From NCBI GenBank assembly GCA_038123715.1, contig JAYPAN010000016.1, positions 1 through 40,625 on the forward strand: 40,625 nt of DNA, in the 5' to 3' direction. Origin of the DNA: JAYPAN01 sp038123715. Its GTDB lineage: Bacteria; Pseudomonadota; Alphaproteobacteria; RS24. Under the pieces are notes generated by a model that saw only the letters and a program-made list of their open reading frames with translations, was not told the origin of the DNA and did no database searches. A program made the position numbers and the translations under genes. Positions 25,208 to 33,095 of the stretch are shown piece after piece. How positions within the stretch are numbered: the stretch's first letter is position 1; each line of letters starts with the position of its first letter.

Positions 25208-25984
25208 TTATTTATGGGTGAATTTTGGCGGCCTTTTGTCGATAAAGGCGCTCATGCCCTCTTTCTGGTCATCAAAGGCGAATAGCGAGTGGAAGACGCG
25301 GCGCTCAAACCGCACACCCTCGCCCAATGGGGTTTCATAGGCCTGATTGACACATTCCTTGGCAATCATCACGGATGGGCGCGATTTCTCGGCGATTTTC
25401 TCGGCCACGCCAATCGCTTCCTCAACCAGCGTATCGGCTGAGACAATGCGGCTGACAAGCCCGCAGCGCTCGGCTTCTTCAGCATCCATCATCCGCCCGG
25501 TCAGGCACATTTCCATCGCTTTTGACTTGCCAACAAAGCGCGTCAGGCGTTGCGTGCCACCGGCGCCGGGAATAACACCGAGATTGATTTCCGGCTGGCC
25601 GAATTTGGCGGTGTCGGCGGCGAGGATGAAATCGCACATCATCGCCAATTCGCATCCACCGCCCAGCGCATAGCCCGCCACAGCGGCAATTACCGGTTTA
25701 CGCACCCGCGCCACCGCTTCCCAATTGGCGGTGATGAAGTCTTCTTTCAGCACATCGGCATAAGACTTGCCGGACATTTCCTTGATATCGGCTCCGGCGG
25801 CAAAGGCTTTTTCCGAACCGGTCAGCACAATGCAGCCAATCGCATCATCGGCGTCGAAAAGCTCAACCGCATGGGTCAACTCATCCATTAGCGCCGCGCA
25901 TAGCGCATTGAGCGCTTGCGGCCGGTGCAAAGTCACAAGGCCGACCGGCCCGCGCTTTTCCACCAAGATATTTTCATATTTCAT
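25208..25984 (-). CDS. Enoyl-CoA hydratase (crotonase family)
   Basis: This 258-aa protein has the crotonase oxyanion-hole segment AFAAGADIKEM (60-70) and both catalytic glutamates: E112 in GYALGGGCELAMMCD and E132 in FGQPEINLGVIPGAGGTQRL. This is the short-chain enoyl-CoA hydratase (EchA/FadB1-like) pattern; it hydrates trans-2-enoyl-CoA in beta-oxidation. GGAGGGG precedes the ATG. Its position between rpsT and mutM is conserved in many alphaproteobacteria. Confidence 0.94.
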   Translation of the reverse strand: MKYENILVEKRGPVGLVTLHRPQALNALCAALMDELTHAVELFDADDAIGCIVLTGSEKAFAAGADIKEMSGKSYADVLKEDFITANWEAVARVRKPVIAAVAGYALGGGCELAMMCDFILAADTAKFGQPEINLGVIPGAGGTQRLTRFVGKSKAMEMCLTGRMMDAEEAERCGLVSRIVSADTLVEEAIGVAEKIAEKSRPSVMIAKECVNQAYETPLGEGVRFERRVFHSLFAFDDQKEGMSAFIDKRPPKFTHK

Positions 25985-26031
25985 TATCCCCTCCTAAGTG
26001 CGGCGCGCGCCCCCGAAAACCCGCCCATTAC

Positions 26032-26424
26032 TTATGGCAAAGCCGCCGGGGTCAAGTCGAAAATCACCAAATCCGCACTTGCCGTAATCCGCAGCATTTC
26101 GCCATCGCGCTGGAAAGTCAAGACGGTCTTGCCATCATGGCTTGCGGCGGGCGGCACTTGCCAACCCAGATTGGGCAGCGCCTTGCGGTAAAAGGCGGCG
26201 ACCGCCGCGCCCGTGCTGACCGAGGCAGTGGTGATTTGCACAATGCGCCCTTCCGGCTTGTCAAAAATCAGCATCCCCTCATCCAATTCGCGCAAGCCCG
26301 GTGCCAGAGGAATATCCGGCACGGCAGATAAATAGCCATTATCGGCCATTGCCCCTTGGAGGGGCAGGAACAGCAGGGCGGCCAGCACAGCTGTCATTGT
26401 CACTATTTGCCGGATTTCCCGCAT
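26032..26424 (-). CDS. Conserved hypothetical periplasmic protein
   Basis: With the ATG at 26424, preceded by AGGAAG, the protein is 130 aa. It begins with a signal peptide (IVTMTAVLAALLFLPLQGAMA, cleavage near residue 28) and a mature domain of about 100 residues with VPDIPLAPGLRELDEGMLIFDKPEGRIVQ and VAAFYRKALPNLGWQ. The AFYRKALPNLGW phrase is typical of small secreted proteins encoded beside mutM in this class. Function unknown. It lies between mutM and the enoyl-CoA hydratase on the same strand and is probably in one operon with them. Confidence 0.75.
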   Translation of the reverse strand: MREIRQIVTMTAVLAALLFLPLQGAMADNGYLSAVPDIPLAPGLRELDEGMLIFDKPEGRIVQITTASVSTGAAVAAFYRKALPNLGWQVPPAASHDGKTVLTFQRDGEMLRITASADLVIFDLTPAALP

Positions 26425-26465
26425 GGTGGCTTCCTGTTCTCCTGCACCGGCCAAAACCGGTGCGC

Positions 26466-27350
26466 CTATCGCTGGCAAGTCGGACAGTAAAAACTCGACC
26501 GACCCGATTGCACAATGCGCGCCACATTAGCATTGCAGCCGTCGCGTGAACAGGGTTTACCGGCGCGGTCATAAACCGCAAAGCCGTGCTGAAAATAGCC
26601 AAGCGCACCGTCGCTGGCGGCAAAATCGCGCAAGGTGGAGCCGCCTGCCGCAATCGCCTCATCCAGCACAGCGCGAATGGCCGGCACCAGCCTGGCCGCA
26701 CGCTTCGCACCCAGATTGGCAGCCTTGCGGCGCGGGCTGATACCGGCGCGGAACAAAGCCTCGCAGACATAGATATTGCCAAGACCGGCCACGATATGCT
26801 GGTCGAGCAGCAGGTTTTTAATCGGCGTTTGGCGGTTTTCGCAGGCCGCCAGCAAATGCGCCTCATTAAACCGGTTGCCCAATGGCTCCGGCCCGATTTG
26901 TGCCAAAAACCGGTTGGTGTCCAGTGCCGCGTCAATAATATCCATAAAGCCGAAACGGCGCGGGTCGGCATAGGTCAAATGGCTGCCATCATCAAGTTCC
27001 AATGCCAGATGGATATGGCGCACCGCCGCCTCATTGGAAATGTCATGGGCATAGCGCGTCGGGTCAAAGCCGGTCGCGCCCTTGGTCTCATGCCAAGTGA
27101 AACGCCCGGTCATGCCCAAATGGCTGAGCCAGTAAAACCCGTTATCCTGCCGGTCGCGCATATCAGCCAGCAGATATTTGGCGCGGCGCGTCAGGCGCAT
27201 AATTCGCGCGCCGGTCATTTTTTCCGAAAAATCGCGCGGCAAAGCAAACCGCAATTTAGCGGTTTTGACATGCGCCTTTGCAATGCGCCGCCCTTCAAGC
27301 TTGGGCGCCAGCCCACGGCATACGGTTTCAACTTCTGGCAGTTCCGGCAT
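26466..27350 (-). CDS. mutM: Formamidopyrimidine-DNA glycosylase
   Basis: This 294-aa protein starts MPELPEVETV, with the catalytic N-terminal Pro2 and Glu3 exposed after Met removal. Further landmarks are the beta-clamp lysine segment RRAKYLLADM, the helix-two-turn-helix LLLDQHIVAGLGNIYVCEALFRAGISP, and the C-terminal zinc finger with ligands C-x4-C and CPTC (final Gln-Arg). It removes 8-oxoguanine and nicks the strand. The start must be 27350 because the enzyme uses Pro2. A -10-like element directly precedes the ATG and no Shine-Dalgarno is seen. Confidence 0.97.
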   Translation of the reverse strand: MPELPEVETVCRGLAPKLEGRRIAKAHVKTAKLRFALPRDFSEKMTGARIMRLTRRAKYLLADMRDRQDNGFYWLSHLGMTGRFTWHETKGATGFDPTRYAHDISNEAAVRHIHLALELDDGSHLTYADPRRFGFMDIIDAALDTNRFLAQIGPEPLGNRFNEAHLLAACENRQTPIKNLLLDQHIVAGLGNIYVCEALFRAGISPRRKAANLGAKRAARLVPAIRAVLDEAIAAGGSTLRDFAASDGALGYFQHGFAVYDRAGKPCSRDGCNANVARIVQSGRSSFYCPTCQR

Positions 27351-27356
27351 GACGCA

Positions 27357-27362
27357 ACTATA
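27357..27362 (-). promoter_or_regulatory. -10 element placed for leaderless mutM transcription
   Basis: TATAGT on the minus strand ends six bases before the mutM ATG, which puts the expected transcription start at the A of the start codon. The upstream -35 is poor. Confidence 0.45.
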
Positions 27363-27454
27363 GCGCGGCTTTGGCCGAATGCATCCGCAAAATGTCGCAA
27401 GCGGCGGCGGCAAAATAGCCCCTGCAATTTCTGGCCTTTTGCCCCTGTTTCGGC

Positions 27455-27460
27455 TATCGT
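27455..27460 (+). promoter_or_regulatory. -10-like element placed for leaderless ubiE transcription
   Basis: TATCGT is followed by seven bases and the ubiE ATG, with no Shine-Dalgarno between. The -35 region is weak. Confidence 0.3.
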
Positions 27461-27467
27461 CGCCGCC

Positions 27468-28265
27468 ATGCAAAAGGACAGGCAAGACAATCGCACCGAC
27501 AGCACCAACAGCACCGCTTTCGGCTTCCGGCAAGTGCCGGTCGGTGACAAGCAAGGGCTTGTGCGCGGTGTTTTTGACAGCGTGGCCGACAATTATGATG
27601 TGATGAATGATGTCATGTCGGTCGGGCTGCACCGGCTTTGGAAAAACCGGATGATTGACGCACTGCATTTGCCCAAACAATCAAACCGTGCCTGCCGCAT
27701 GGTCGATATCGCCGGTGGCACGGGCGACATTGCCTTTCGCGCCTGCGATCGCGCCGCGCGGCTGGGGCTGACGCTGAATGTGCAAGTGATAGATGCCAAT
27801 GCGGAAATGCTGCGGGTCGGGCGCGACCGCGCGCGCTTCAAACAGGCCGGACAAAAACTTGACTTTATTGTCGGCAATGCCGAAAGCCTGCCGCTTGATG
27901 ATGCCAGTGTCGATTTTTACACAATTGCTTTTGGTATTCGCAATGTCACCCATCGCGACCGCGCGCTGGCTGAGGCGCGCCGCGTGCTGCGCCCTGGCGG
28001 GCGGTTTGTCTGCCTTGAGTTTTCACAATTGCCGAGCCGCCCCTTGCAACGCGCCTATGACGCCTATTCCTTCAACATTATCCCCCGCCTTGGCGGTCTG
28101 GTCGCCAATGATGCGGACAGCTATCAATATCTGGTCGAGTCGATACGCACATTTCCTGCCGCGCCGCAATTTAAGGCCGAGTTGCAGGCCGCCGGCCTTG
28201 ACCGCTGCACTTATCAGCATTTGACCGGCGGCATTGCCGCTTTGCATTGCGGCTGGCGGATATAG
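27468..28265 (+). CDS. ubiE: Ubiquinone/menaquinone C-methyltransferase UbiE
   Basis: This 265-aa SAM-dependent methyltransferase carries both UbiE family signatures: the N-terminal YDVMNDVMSVGLHRLWKN, and the motif around DFYTIAFGIRNVTHRDRALAEARRVLRPGG. Motif I is VDIAGGTGDIAFR. It methylates the benzoquinol ring in ubiquinone synthesis. It is divergent from mutM (117 bases apart) and heads the ubiE-ubiB pair, with 9 bases to ubiB. Confidence 0.97.
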   Translation: MQKDRQDNRTDSTNSTAFGFRQVPVGDKQGLVRGVFDSVADNYDVMNDVMSVGLHRLWKNRMIDALHLPKQSNRACRMVDIAGGTGDIAFRACDRAARLGLTLNVQVIDANAEMLRVGRDRARFKQAGQKLDFIVGNAESLPLDDASVDFYTIAFGIRNVTHRDRALAEARRVLRPGGRFVCLEFSQLPSRPLQRAYDAYSFNIIPRLGGLVANDADSYQYLVESIRTFPAAPQFKAELQAAGLDRCTYQHLTGGIAALHCGWRI

Positions 28266-28274
28266 GGCTGTTTC

Positions 28275-29837
28275 ATGGCGTTTTTCATGGCGATATTGCG
28301 GTTCTGGCGCTTGCTGATGATGATAAGGCTGGTTCTGGCGCAGGATGAATTGCTGCCGCCCGATTTCAACCGCACCGCCACGCGCCGCGCCAAGTTTTTG
28401 CGCGCCGTGCTGACTTTCGCCGCGCCACGCTTCAAGCCGGAAAAACGCGGGCGGCAATTATCCGACCGGATACGCAAATATGGGCCAAGCTATATCAAGC
28501 TGGGGCAATTTCTGGCCACCCGCCCCGATATTATCGGCCCGGCTATGGCCGCCGATTTGGGGCATTTGCAAGACCGGCTGCCGCCCTTTGGCGACCGCGA
28601 GATGCGGCGCAGTCTGGCGCGCGAGTTTGAGACACCCGACGCTGTGCTGGCCGATATTGGCGCGCCCATTGCCGCCGCCTCAATTGCCCAAGTGCATCAG
28701 GCGCACGCGCCCGATAATCCTGATGCGCGCTATGCGGTGAAGATTTTGCGCCCCGGGATTGAGGAAACATTGCGCGGCGAATTGGCGATTTTCCGCAAAA
28801 TGGCGCGGTTGGCCGAGTTTGTGCTGCCCGGTATTCGCCGCCTGCGCCCGGTCGCGGCGGTCGATACGCTGGCCTTGTCAGTCATGGGCGAAACCGATTT
28901 GCGCCGTGAGGCGGCGGCCTTGTCGGAAATTGGTGAAAACACGGCTCAAGATAGCGGCTTTGATGCGCCGAAAGTGATTTGGGAAGCCAGCGGCAAGCGT
29001 GTGCTAACCATGCAATGGGTGGACGGGCTGTCGGCGGCTGACCCGGACGCGCTGCGCGCGGCAGGCCATGATATGCGCGCCTTGGCAACCAAGCTGATAC
29101 GGGTGTTTTTGACCACTGCTTTGCGCGACGGGTTTTTTCACGCCGATATGCATCAGGGCAATTTACTGGTGCGCGCCGATGGCACTTTGGTGGCGATAGA
29201 TTTCGGCATTACCGCAAGGCTGGATTCTGACAGCCGCCGCTATCTGGCAGAAATCCTGCATGGCTTTATTTTCCGCAATTACACAAAAGTCGCGCGCGTG
29301 CATTTTGAGGCCGGTTATGTGCCAGCGCATCATTCGCAAGATGCCTTTGCCCAAGCGCTGCGCGGTGTGGTCGAGCCAATACATGACAAAAATGCCGATA
29401 AAATTGCCATGTCGCGCGTGCTGAACCAGCTTTTCGATGTCACCGAGCAATTCGACATGGAAACCCGCACCGAATTATTATTGCTGCAAAAGACGATGGT
29501 GACAGTAGAGGGTGTGGCGCGCAGCTTTGACCCGCAATTGAATATATGGGAAGCGGCAGAGCCGGTGGTTGCCGATTGGCTGAAACAACAATTTGGCCCG
29601 CAAGCCATTTTGCGTGACCTGCAAAGGCTGGGCTTTGACGGGCTGGCCACGCTGCGCCGCCTGCCCGATTTGCTGGCGCAAATTGAAACCGGTATTGCCG
29701 CGCTTGAAAAAATCTCCGACGCCCAAGAACAGCAGAAAAGCCGCAAACCTGCCGCATGGCCGGGCTGGCTGGCACTGACAGCGACTGCTTTGGCCGGCAC
29801 CGCCTTGGCCGCCCATTTCATAAAACTGCCATTATAA
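28275..29837 (+). CDS. ubiB: Ubiquinone biosynthesis ABC1/ADCK-type kinase-like protein UbiB
   Basis: This 520-aa protein of the UbiB/COQ8 family has the KxGQ motif (K75-L-G-Q78), the Ala-rich nucleotide loop IAAASIAQVH (132-141) that replaces a Gly-rich loop, and the invariant lysine K156 in YAVKILRPGIE. The HADMHQGNLLVRADGTLVAIDFG catalytic segment follows, and a C-terminal membrane helix (about 495-515) ends in KLPL. It is an atypical ATPase needed for the UbiE/F/G/I/H complex to work at the membrane. It is co-directional with ubiE and very likely co-transcribed. Confidence 0.96.
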   Translation: MAFFMAILRFWRLLMMIRLVLAQDELLPPDFNRTATRRAKFLRAVLTFAAPRFKPEKRGRQLSDRIRKYGPSYIKLGQFLATRPDIIGPAMAADLGHLQDRLPPFGDREMRRSLAREFETPDAVLADIGAPIAAASIAQVHQAHAPDNPDARYAVKILRPGIEETLRGELAIFRKMARLAEFVLPGIRRLRPVAAVDTLALSVMGETDLRREAAALSEIGENTAQDSGFDAPKVIWEASGKRVLTMQWVDGLSAADPDALRAAGHDMRALATKLIRVFLTTALRDGFFHADMHQGNLLVRADGTLVAIDFGITARLDSDSRRYLAEILHGFIFRNYTKVARVHFEAGYVPAHHSQDAFAQALRGVVEPIHDKNADKIAMSRVLNQLFDVTEQFDMETRTELLLLQKTMVTVEGVARSFDPQLNIWEAAEPVVADWLKQQFGPQAILRDLQRLGFDGLATLRRLPDLLAQIETGIAALEKISDAQEQQKSRKPAAWPGWLALTATALAGTALAAHFIKLPL

Positions 29838-29952
29838 ACCGCGCAAGCATAACGCCTTGACGGCAGGCATATTTGTAATTTGGATGTATTTACAGGAAAA
29901 ATATGGTATTTACCTGAATGCTGGCAGATGGGGTCACACGAGGTAAAGGCAT
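29838..29952 (+). promoter_or_regulatory. coaBC upstream region with GTATTTAC direct repeat
   Basis: This gap is AT-rich by local standards. GTATTTAC occurs at 29886-29893 and again at 29906-29913, 20 bases (about two helical turns) apart. The second copy is part of the palindrome GGTATTTACC (29905-29914). TTGACG at 29857-29862 could be a -35, but no good -10 is found at 16-18 bases. The coaBC ribosome binding site GAGGTAAAGG is at the right end. Confidence 0.35.
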
Positions 29953-31200
29953 ATGTCCGAACAGGCGCGCAAGCGGGTTTTGCTGATTATTGGCGGCGGA
30001 ATTGCCGCCTATAAAGCACCTGAATTGGTGCGCCGCCTGCGCGCGCGTGGACTGGCAACAAGATGCCTGCTGACGGCGGCGGCGGCGCAATTTGTCTCGC
30101 CCCTGTCGCTGGCCAGCGTGTCGGGCGATAAAGTCTATGACAATCTGTTTGACCTGACCGATGAAACTGAAATGGGTCATATCCAGCTTTCGCGCGAGGC
30201 CGATATTGTGCTGGTTGCGCCAGCCACCGCCGATATGATTGCCAAAATGGCGCAAGGCCTGGCCAATGACCTTGCCAGCACCGCGCTTTTGGCGACTGAT
30301 AAGCCGGTGATGATTGCCCCGGCGATGAATGTGCGTATGTGGGAGCATAAGGCAACGCAGCGCAATCTTGCCCAATTGCAGGCTGATGGCATTGGCCTTG
30401 TCGGCCCCGAAGAAGGCGATATGGCTTGTGGTGAGTTCGGCCTCGGTCGGATGAGCGAACCCGATGATATTGCTGCCGCCGTGCAAGCATATTTGGCAGG
30501 CGGCGCGGCGCCAAAGATCGGCCCGTTAAGCGGTCTTTCGGCGCTGGTCACAGCAGGTCCGACCCATGAGCCGATTGACCCGGTGCGCTATATCGCCAAT
30601 CGCTCCTCCGGCAAGCAGGGCTATGCGCTGGCCGCGGCACTGGCCGAGGCTGGCGCGCAAGTGCATCTGGTCAGCGGCCCGACGCATTTGCCCGACCCGC
30701 CCAATATGCAGGTAACGCGGGTTGAAACCGCCCGCGACATGCAGGCCGCTTGCGACGCCGCCTTGCCGGTTGATATGGCGATTATGACCGCCGCCGTCGC
30801 CGATTGGCGGGCAGCGCAAATGGCGGCGCGGAAAATGAAAAAATCAGCCGACGGGCTGCCAACACTCGAACTGGCGGAAAACCCCGATATTCTGGCCGGT
30901 CTCGCCACGCACAAAAAACGCCCCGCCTTGCTGGTCGGCTTTGCCGCCGAAACCGATAATGTGCTGGCTCATGCGGGCGAAAAATTGCAGCGCAAAAATT
31001 GCGACTGGATTATTGCCAATAATGTCGGCGACGATAGCGGCATTGCGGGCGGCGTGATGGGCGGCGAGCAAAATCAGGTGACATTGGTCAGCGCGGCGGG
31101 CGAAAAACCTTTTCCAGTGATGAGCAAGACCGAAACCGCACACGCCTTGGCCGGTGAAATCGCCGCCCATTTTCAGGCCAAATCAGGAGACACGCAATGA
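29953..31200 (+). CDS. coaBC: Bifunctional phosphopantothenoylcysteine decarboxylase/phosphopantothenate-cysteine ligase
   Basis: This 415-aa protein joins both domains. The N-terminal flavin decarboxylase has H76 in EMGHIQLS, PAMNVRMW (123-130) and catalytic C159 in GDMACGEFG. The C-terminal synthetase starts near residue 195 and has GPTHEPIDPVRYIANRSSGKQGYALA and the KKRPALLVGFAAE segment. It makes 4'-phosphopantetheine precursor for CoA. GAGG precedes the ATG. Its TGA overlaps the dut ATG (ATGA at 31197-31200), implying coupled translation. Confidence 0.97.
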   Translation: MSEQARKRVLLIIGGGIAAYKAPELVRRLRARGLATRCLLTAAAAQFVSPLSLASVSGDKVYDNLFDLTDETEMGHIQLSREADIVLVAPATADMIAKMAQGLANDLASTALLATDKPVMIAPAMNVRMWEHKATQRNLAQLQADGIGLVGPEEGDMACGEFGLGRMSEPDDIAAAVQAYLAGGAAPKIGPLSGLSALVTAGPTHEPIDPVRYIANRSSGKQGYALAAALAEAGAQVHLVSGPTHLPDPPNMQVTRVETARDMQAACDAALPVDMAIMTAAVADWRAAQMAARKMKKSADGLPTLELAENPDILAGLATHKKRPALLVGFAAETDNVLAHAGEKLQRKNCDWIIANNVGDDSGIAGGVMGGEQNQVTLVSAAGEKPFPVMSKTETAHALAGEIAAHFQAKSGDTQ

Positions 31201-31655
31201 GCCAACCGGTGATACAGGTGAAAATACTGCCGCATGGGCAAGGGCTTGAGCTGCCCGCCTATGAAAGCGCCACCGCCGCCGGCATGGATGTGCGCGCCGC
31301 GCTTGAGGCAGATGCGCCACTGACTTTGGCTCCGGGTGCCTATGCCATAGTGCCGACCGGTCTGGCGATGGCTTTGCCACCCGATTATGAGGCGCAAATC
31401 AGACCGCGCTCCGGTCTGGCCGCCAAGCATGGCGTTACCGTATTGAACACGCCCGGCACGATTGACAGCGATTATCGCGGCGAGGTGAAAGTCATCCTCA
31501 TCAATCACGGCACGGAACCTTTTATTATCAATCGCGGCGAGCGCATTGCCCAAATGGTGATTGCGCCCGTCGTGCAGGCAGTGTGCGAAACCGTGACCGA
31601 GCTGGATGAAACCGCGCGCGGCGAAGGCGGTTTCGGCTCAACGGGAAAGGCATAG
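31197..31655 (+). CDS. dut: Deoxyuridine 5'-triphosphate nucleotidohydrolase (dUTPase)
   Basis: This 152-aa homotrimeric dUTPase has all five motifs: motif 1 AGMDVRAAL, motif 2 PRSGLAAKHG, motif 3 LNTPGTIDSDYRGEVKVILIN with the catalytic aspartate, motif 4 GERIAQMVI, and the C-terminal motif 5 RGEGGFGSTGKA that closes over the nucleotide. It removes dUTP and supplies dUMP. It is coupled to coaBC by a 4-base overlap and followed after 3 bases by the Rrf2 gene. Confidence 0.97.
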   Translation: MSQPVIQVKILPHGQGLELPAYESATAAGMDVRAALEADAPLTLAPGAYAIVPTGLAMALPPDYEAQIRPRSGLAAKHGVTVLNTPGTIDSDYRGEVKVILINHGTEPFIINRGERIAQMVIAPVVQAVCETVTELDETARGEGGFGSTGKA

Positions 31656-31658
31656 GCC

Positions 31659-32105
31659 ATGCTGCAAATCTCACGCAAAGCGGTTTTGGCGCTTGAGGCC
31701 GTGCTTGATGTGGCGATACATGCGCGCCCCGACCCGGTGCAGGCGCATGAAATCACCAAACGCCAAGGCGTGCCGAAACGCTATCTTGAACAAGTCATGC
31801 AAGCGCTGGTGCGCGCCGATATATTGCGCGGTGTGCGTGGCCCCCGCGGTGGCTATCGGCTGGCGCGCGAAAGGCGGCGCATTTCGCTGGTTGAAATTGT
31901 CGAAGTGATTGAGGCAATGGAAAGTGACATGCAGACCGGTGCGTCGCAATCGGCGCTTGGTCATCAGGTTATTGACCCGCTTTGCGACACAGTGCGACAA
32001 TCGGTGAAAGAGAAACTGGCCGGTCTGAGCATTGATGATTTATGCCGTCAGGTCAGCCAAAAGGAGGTAAGCGGGCGCACCAATGCAACCGATTTTACCA
32101 TTTGA
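31659..32105 (+). CDS. Rrf2 family transcriptional regulator
   Basis: This 148-aa winged-helix protein has the Rrf2 pattern ISRKAVLALEAVLDVA, HEITKRQGVPKRYLEQVMQALVRADILRGVRGPRGGYRLAR and ISLVEIVEVIEAME. Only two cysteines follow the DNA-binding domain (C109 and C129), so the three-cysteine iron-sulfur cluster site of IscR/RirA/NsrR (for example C92, C98, C104 in IscR) is absent. That, with cysK 24 bases downstream, points to a CymR-like sensor of cysteine metabolism rather than an Fe-S sensor. This is inference from context. Confidence 0.88.
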   Translation: MLQISRKAVLALEAVLDVAIHARPDPVQAHEITKRQGVPKRYLEQVMQALVRADILRGVRGPRGGYRLARERRRISLVEIVEVIEAMESDMQTGASQSALGHQVIDPLCDTVRQSVKEKLAGLSIDDLCRQVSQKEVSGRTNATDFTI

Positions 32106-32129
32106 CGCAATAATGAGGGGGAGCGCGAA

Positions 32130-33089
32130 ATGAGCGACACAAGCAAGCCCGGACGCGGGCGCATTTACACTAATATCACCGAAACCATTGGCAATACGCC
32201 GATTGTGCGGCTGGAACGGCTCATGGCGGAAACCGGCTGCAAAGCCAATTTGATGGCGAAGCTGGAGTTTTTCAATCCGATTGCATCGGTCAAAGACCGG
32301 ATTGGCGTGGCCATGGTTGAAGCGCTGGAGCGCGCGGGCAAAATGGCCGCCGACACAGTGCTGGTCGAGCCGACATCGGGCAATACCGGCATTGCGCTGG
32401 CCTTTGCCTGTGCTGCCAAGGGTTATCGGCTGATTTTGTGCATGCCGGAATCCATGTCGATTGAACGGCGCAAAATGCTGGCTTTATTGGGGGCGGAGCT
32501 TGAGCTGACACCGGCAGAGCAGGGCATGAAAGGTGCTATTGGCCGTGCCGAGGAATTGCTGGCCGCCAATCCGAATTGGGTGATGCCGCAGCAATTCAAC
32601 AATCCGGCCAATCCGCAAATCCACCGCGAAACCACGGCGGAAGAGATTTGGAACGACACGGATGGCGCGGTGGATGTGATTATTTCCGGCGTTGGCACGG
32701 GCGGCACATTTACCGGCGTTGGCTCGGTCTTGAAAGCGCGCAAGCCGGAATTGAAAATGATAGCGGTTGAACCCGAAGACAGTCCGGTTTTGTCGGGCGG
32801 CGCGGGCGGCCCGCATAAGATTCAGGGCATTGGCGCAGGCTTTGTGCCGGGCAATATGGAGCAGCAATTGGTCGATGATATTGTCACGATTGGCAATGAA
32901 ACGGCGTTTGAGACAGCCCGCCATGTCGCCCGTCTTGAGGGGATACCCGGCGGCATCAGCTCCGGTGCTGCGATTGCCGCCGCGCTGGAAGTTGGCGCGC
33001 GCGCCGATATGGCAGGCAAGAATATCGTCATTATTATCCCAAGTTTCGCCGAGCGCTATTTGTCCACCGCCCTGTTTGAGGGGCTGTAA
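32130..33089 (+). CDS. cysK: Cysteine synthase (O-acetylserine sulfhydrylase)
   Basis: This 319-aa PLP enzyme has the Schiff-base lysine K55 in PIASVKDRIG, the phosphate and substrate loop PTSGNTG (81-87), QFNNPANPQIH, and the glycine-rich GVGTGGTFTGVG. It condenses O-acetylserine with sulfide to give cysteine; the CysK rather than CysM type is favoured by the TSGNTG/QFNNPAN sequences. GAGGGGGAGCG precedes the ATG. It follows the Rrf2 regulator and precedes a MoeB-like gene by 6 bases, so the three are probably one transcript. Confidence 0.95.
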   Translation: MSDTSKPGRGRIYTNITETIGNTPIVRLERLMAETGCKANLMAKLEFFNPIASVKDRIGVAMVEALERAGKMAADTVLVEPTSGNTGIALAFACAAKGYRLILCMPESMSIERRKMLALLGAELELTPAEQGMKGAIGRAEELLAANPNWVMPQQFNNPANPQIHRETTAEEIWNDTDGAVDVIISGVGTGGTFTGVGSVLKARKPELKMIAVEPEDSPVLSGGAGGPHKIQGIGAGFVPGNMEQQLVDDIVTIGNETAFETARHVARLEGIPGGISSGAAIAAALEVGARADMAGKNIVIIIPSFAERYLSTALFEGL

Positions 33090-33095
33090 GACCGC

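Noticed and set aside
26586..28265. 559-codon plus-strand frame across mutM antisense and ubiE
   Set aside because: Its upstream part mirrors mutM; only the ubiE portion from the ATG at 27468 has protein-family support.
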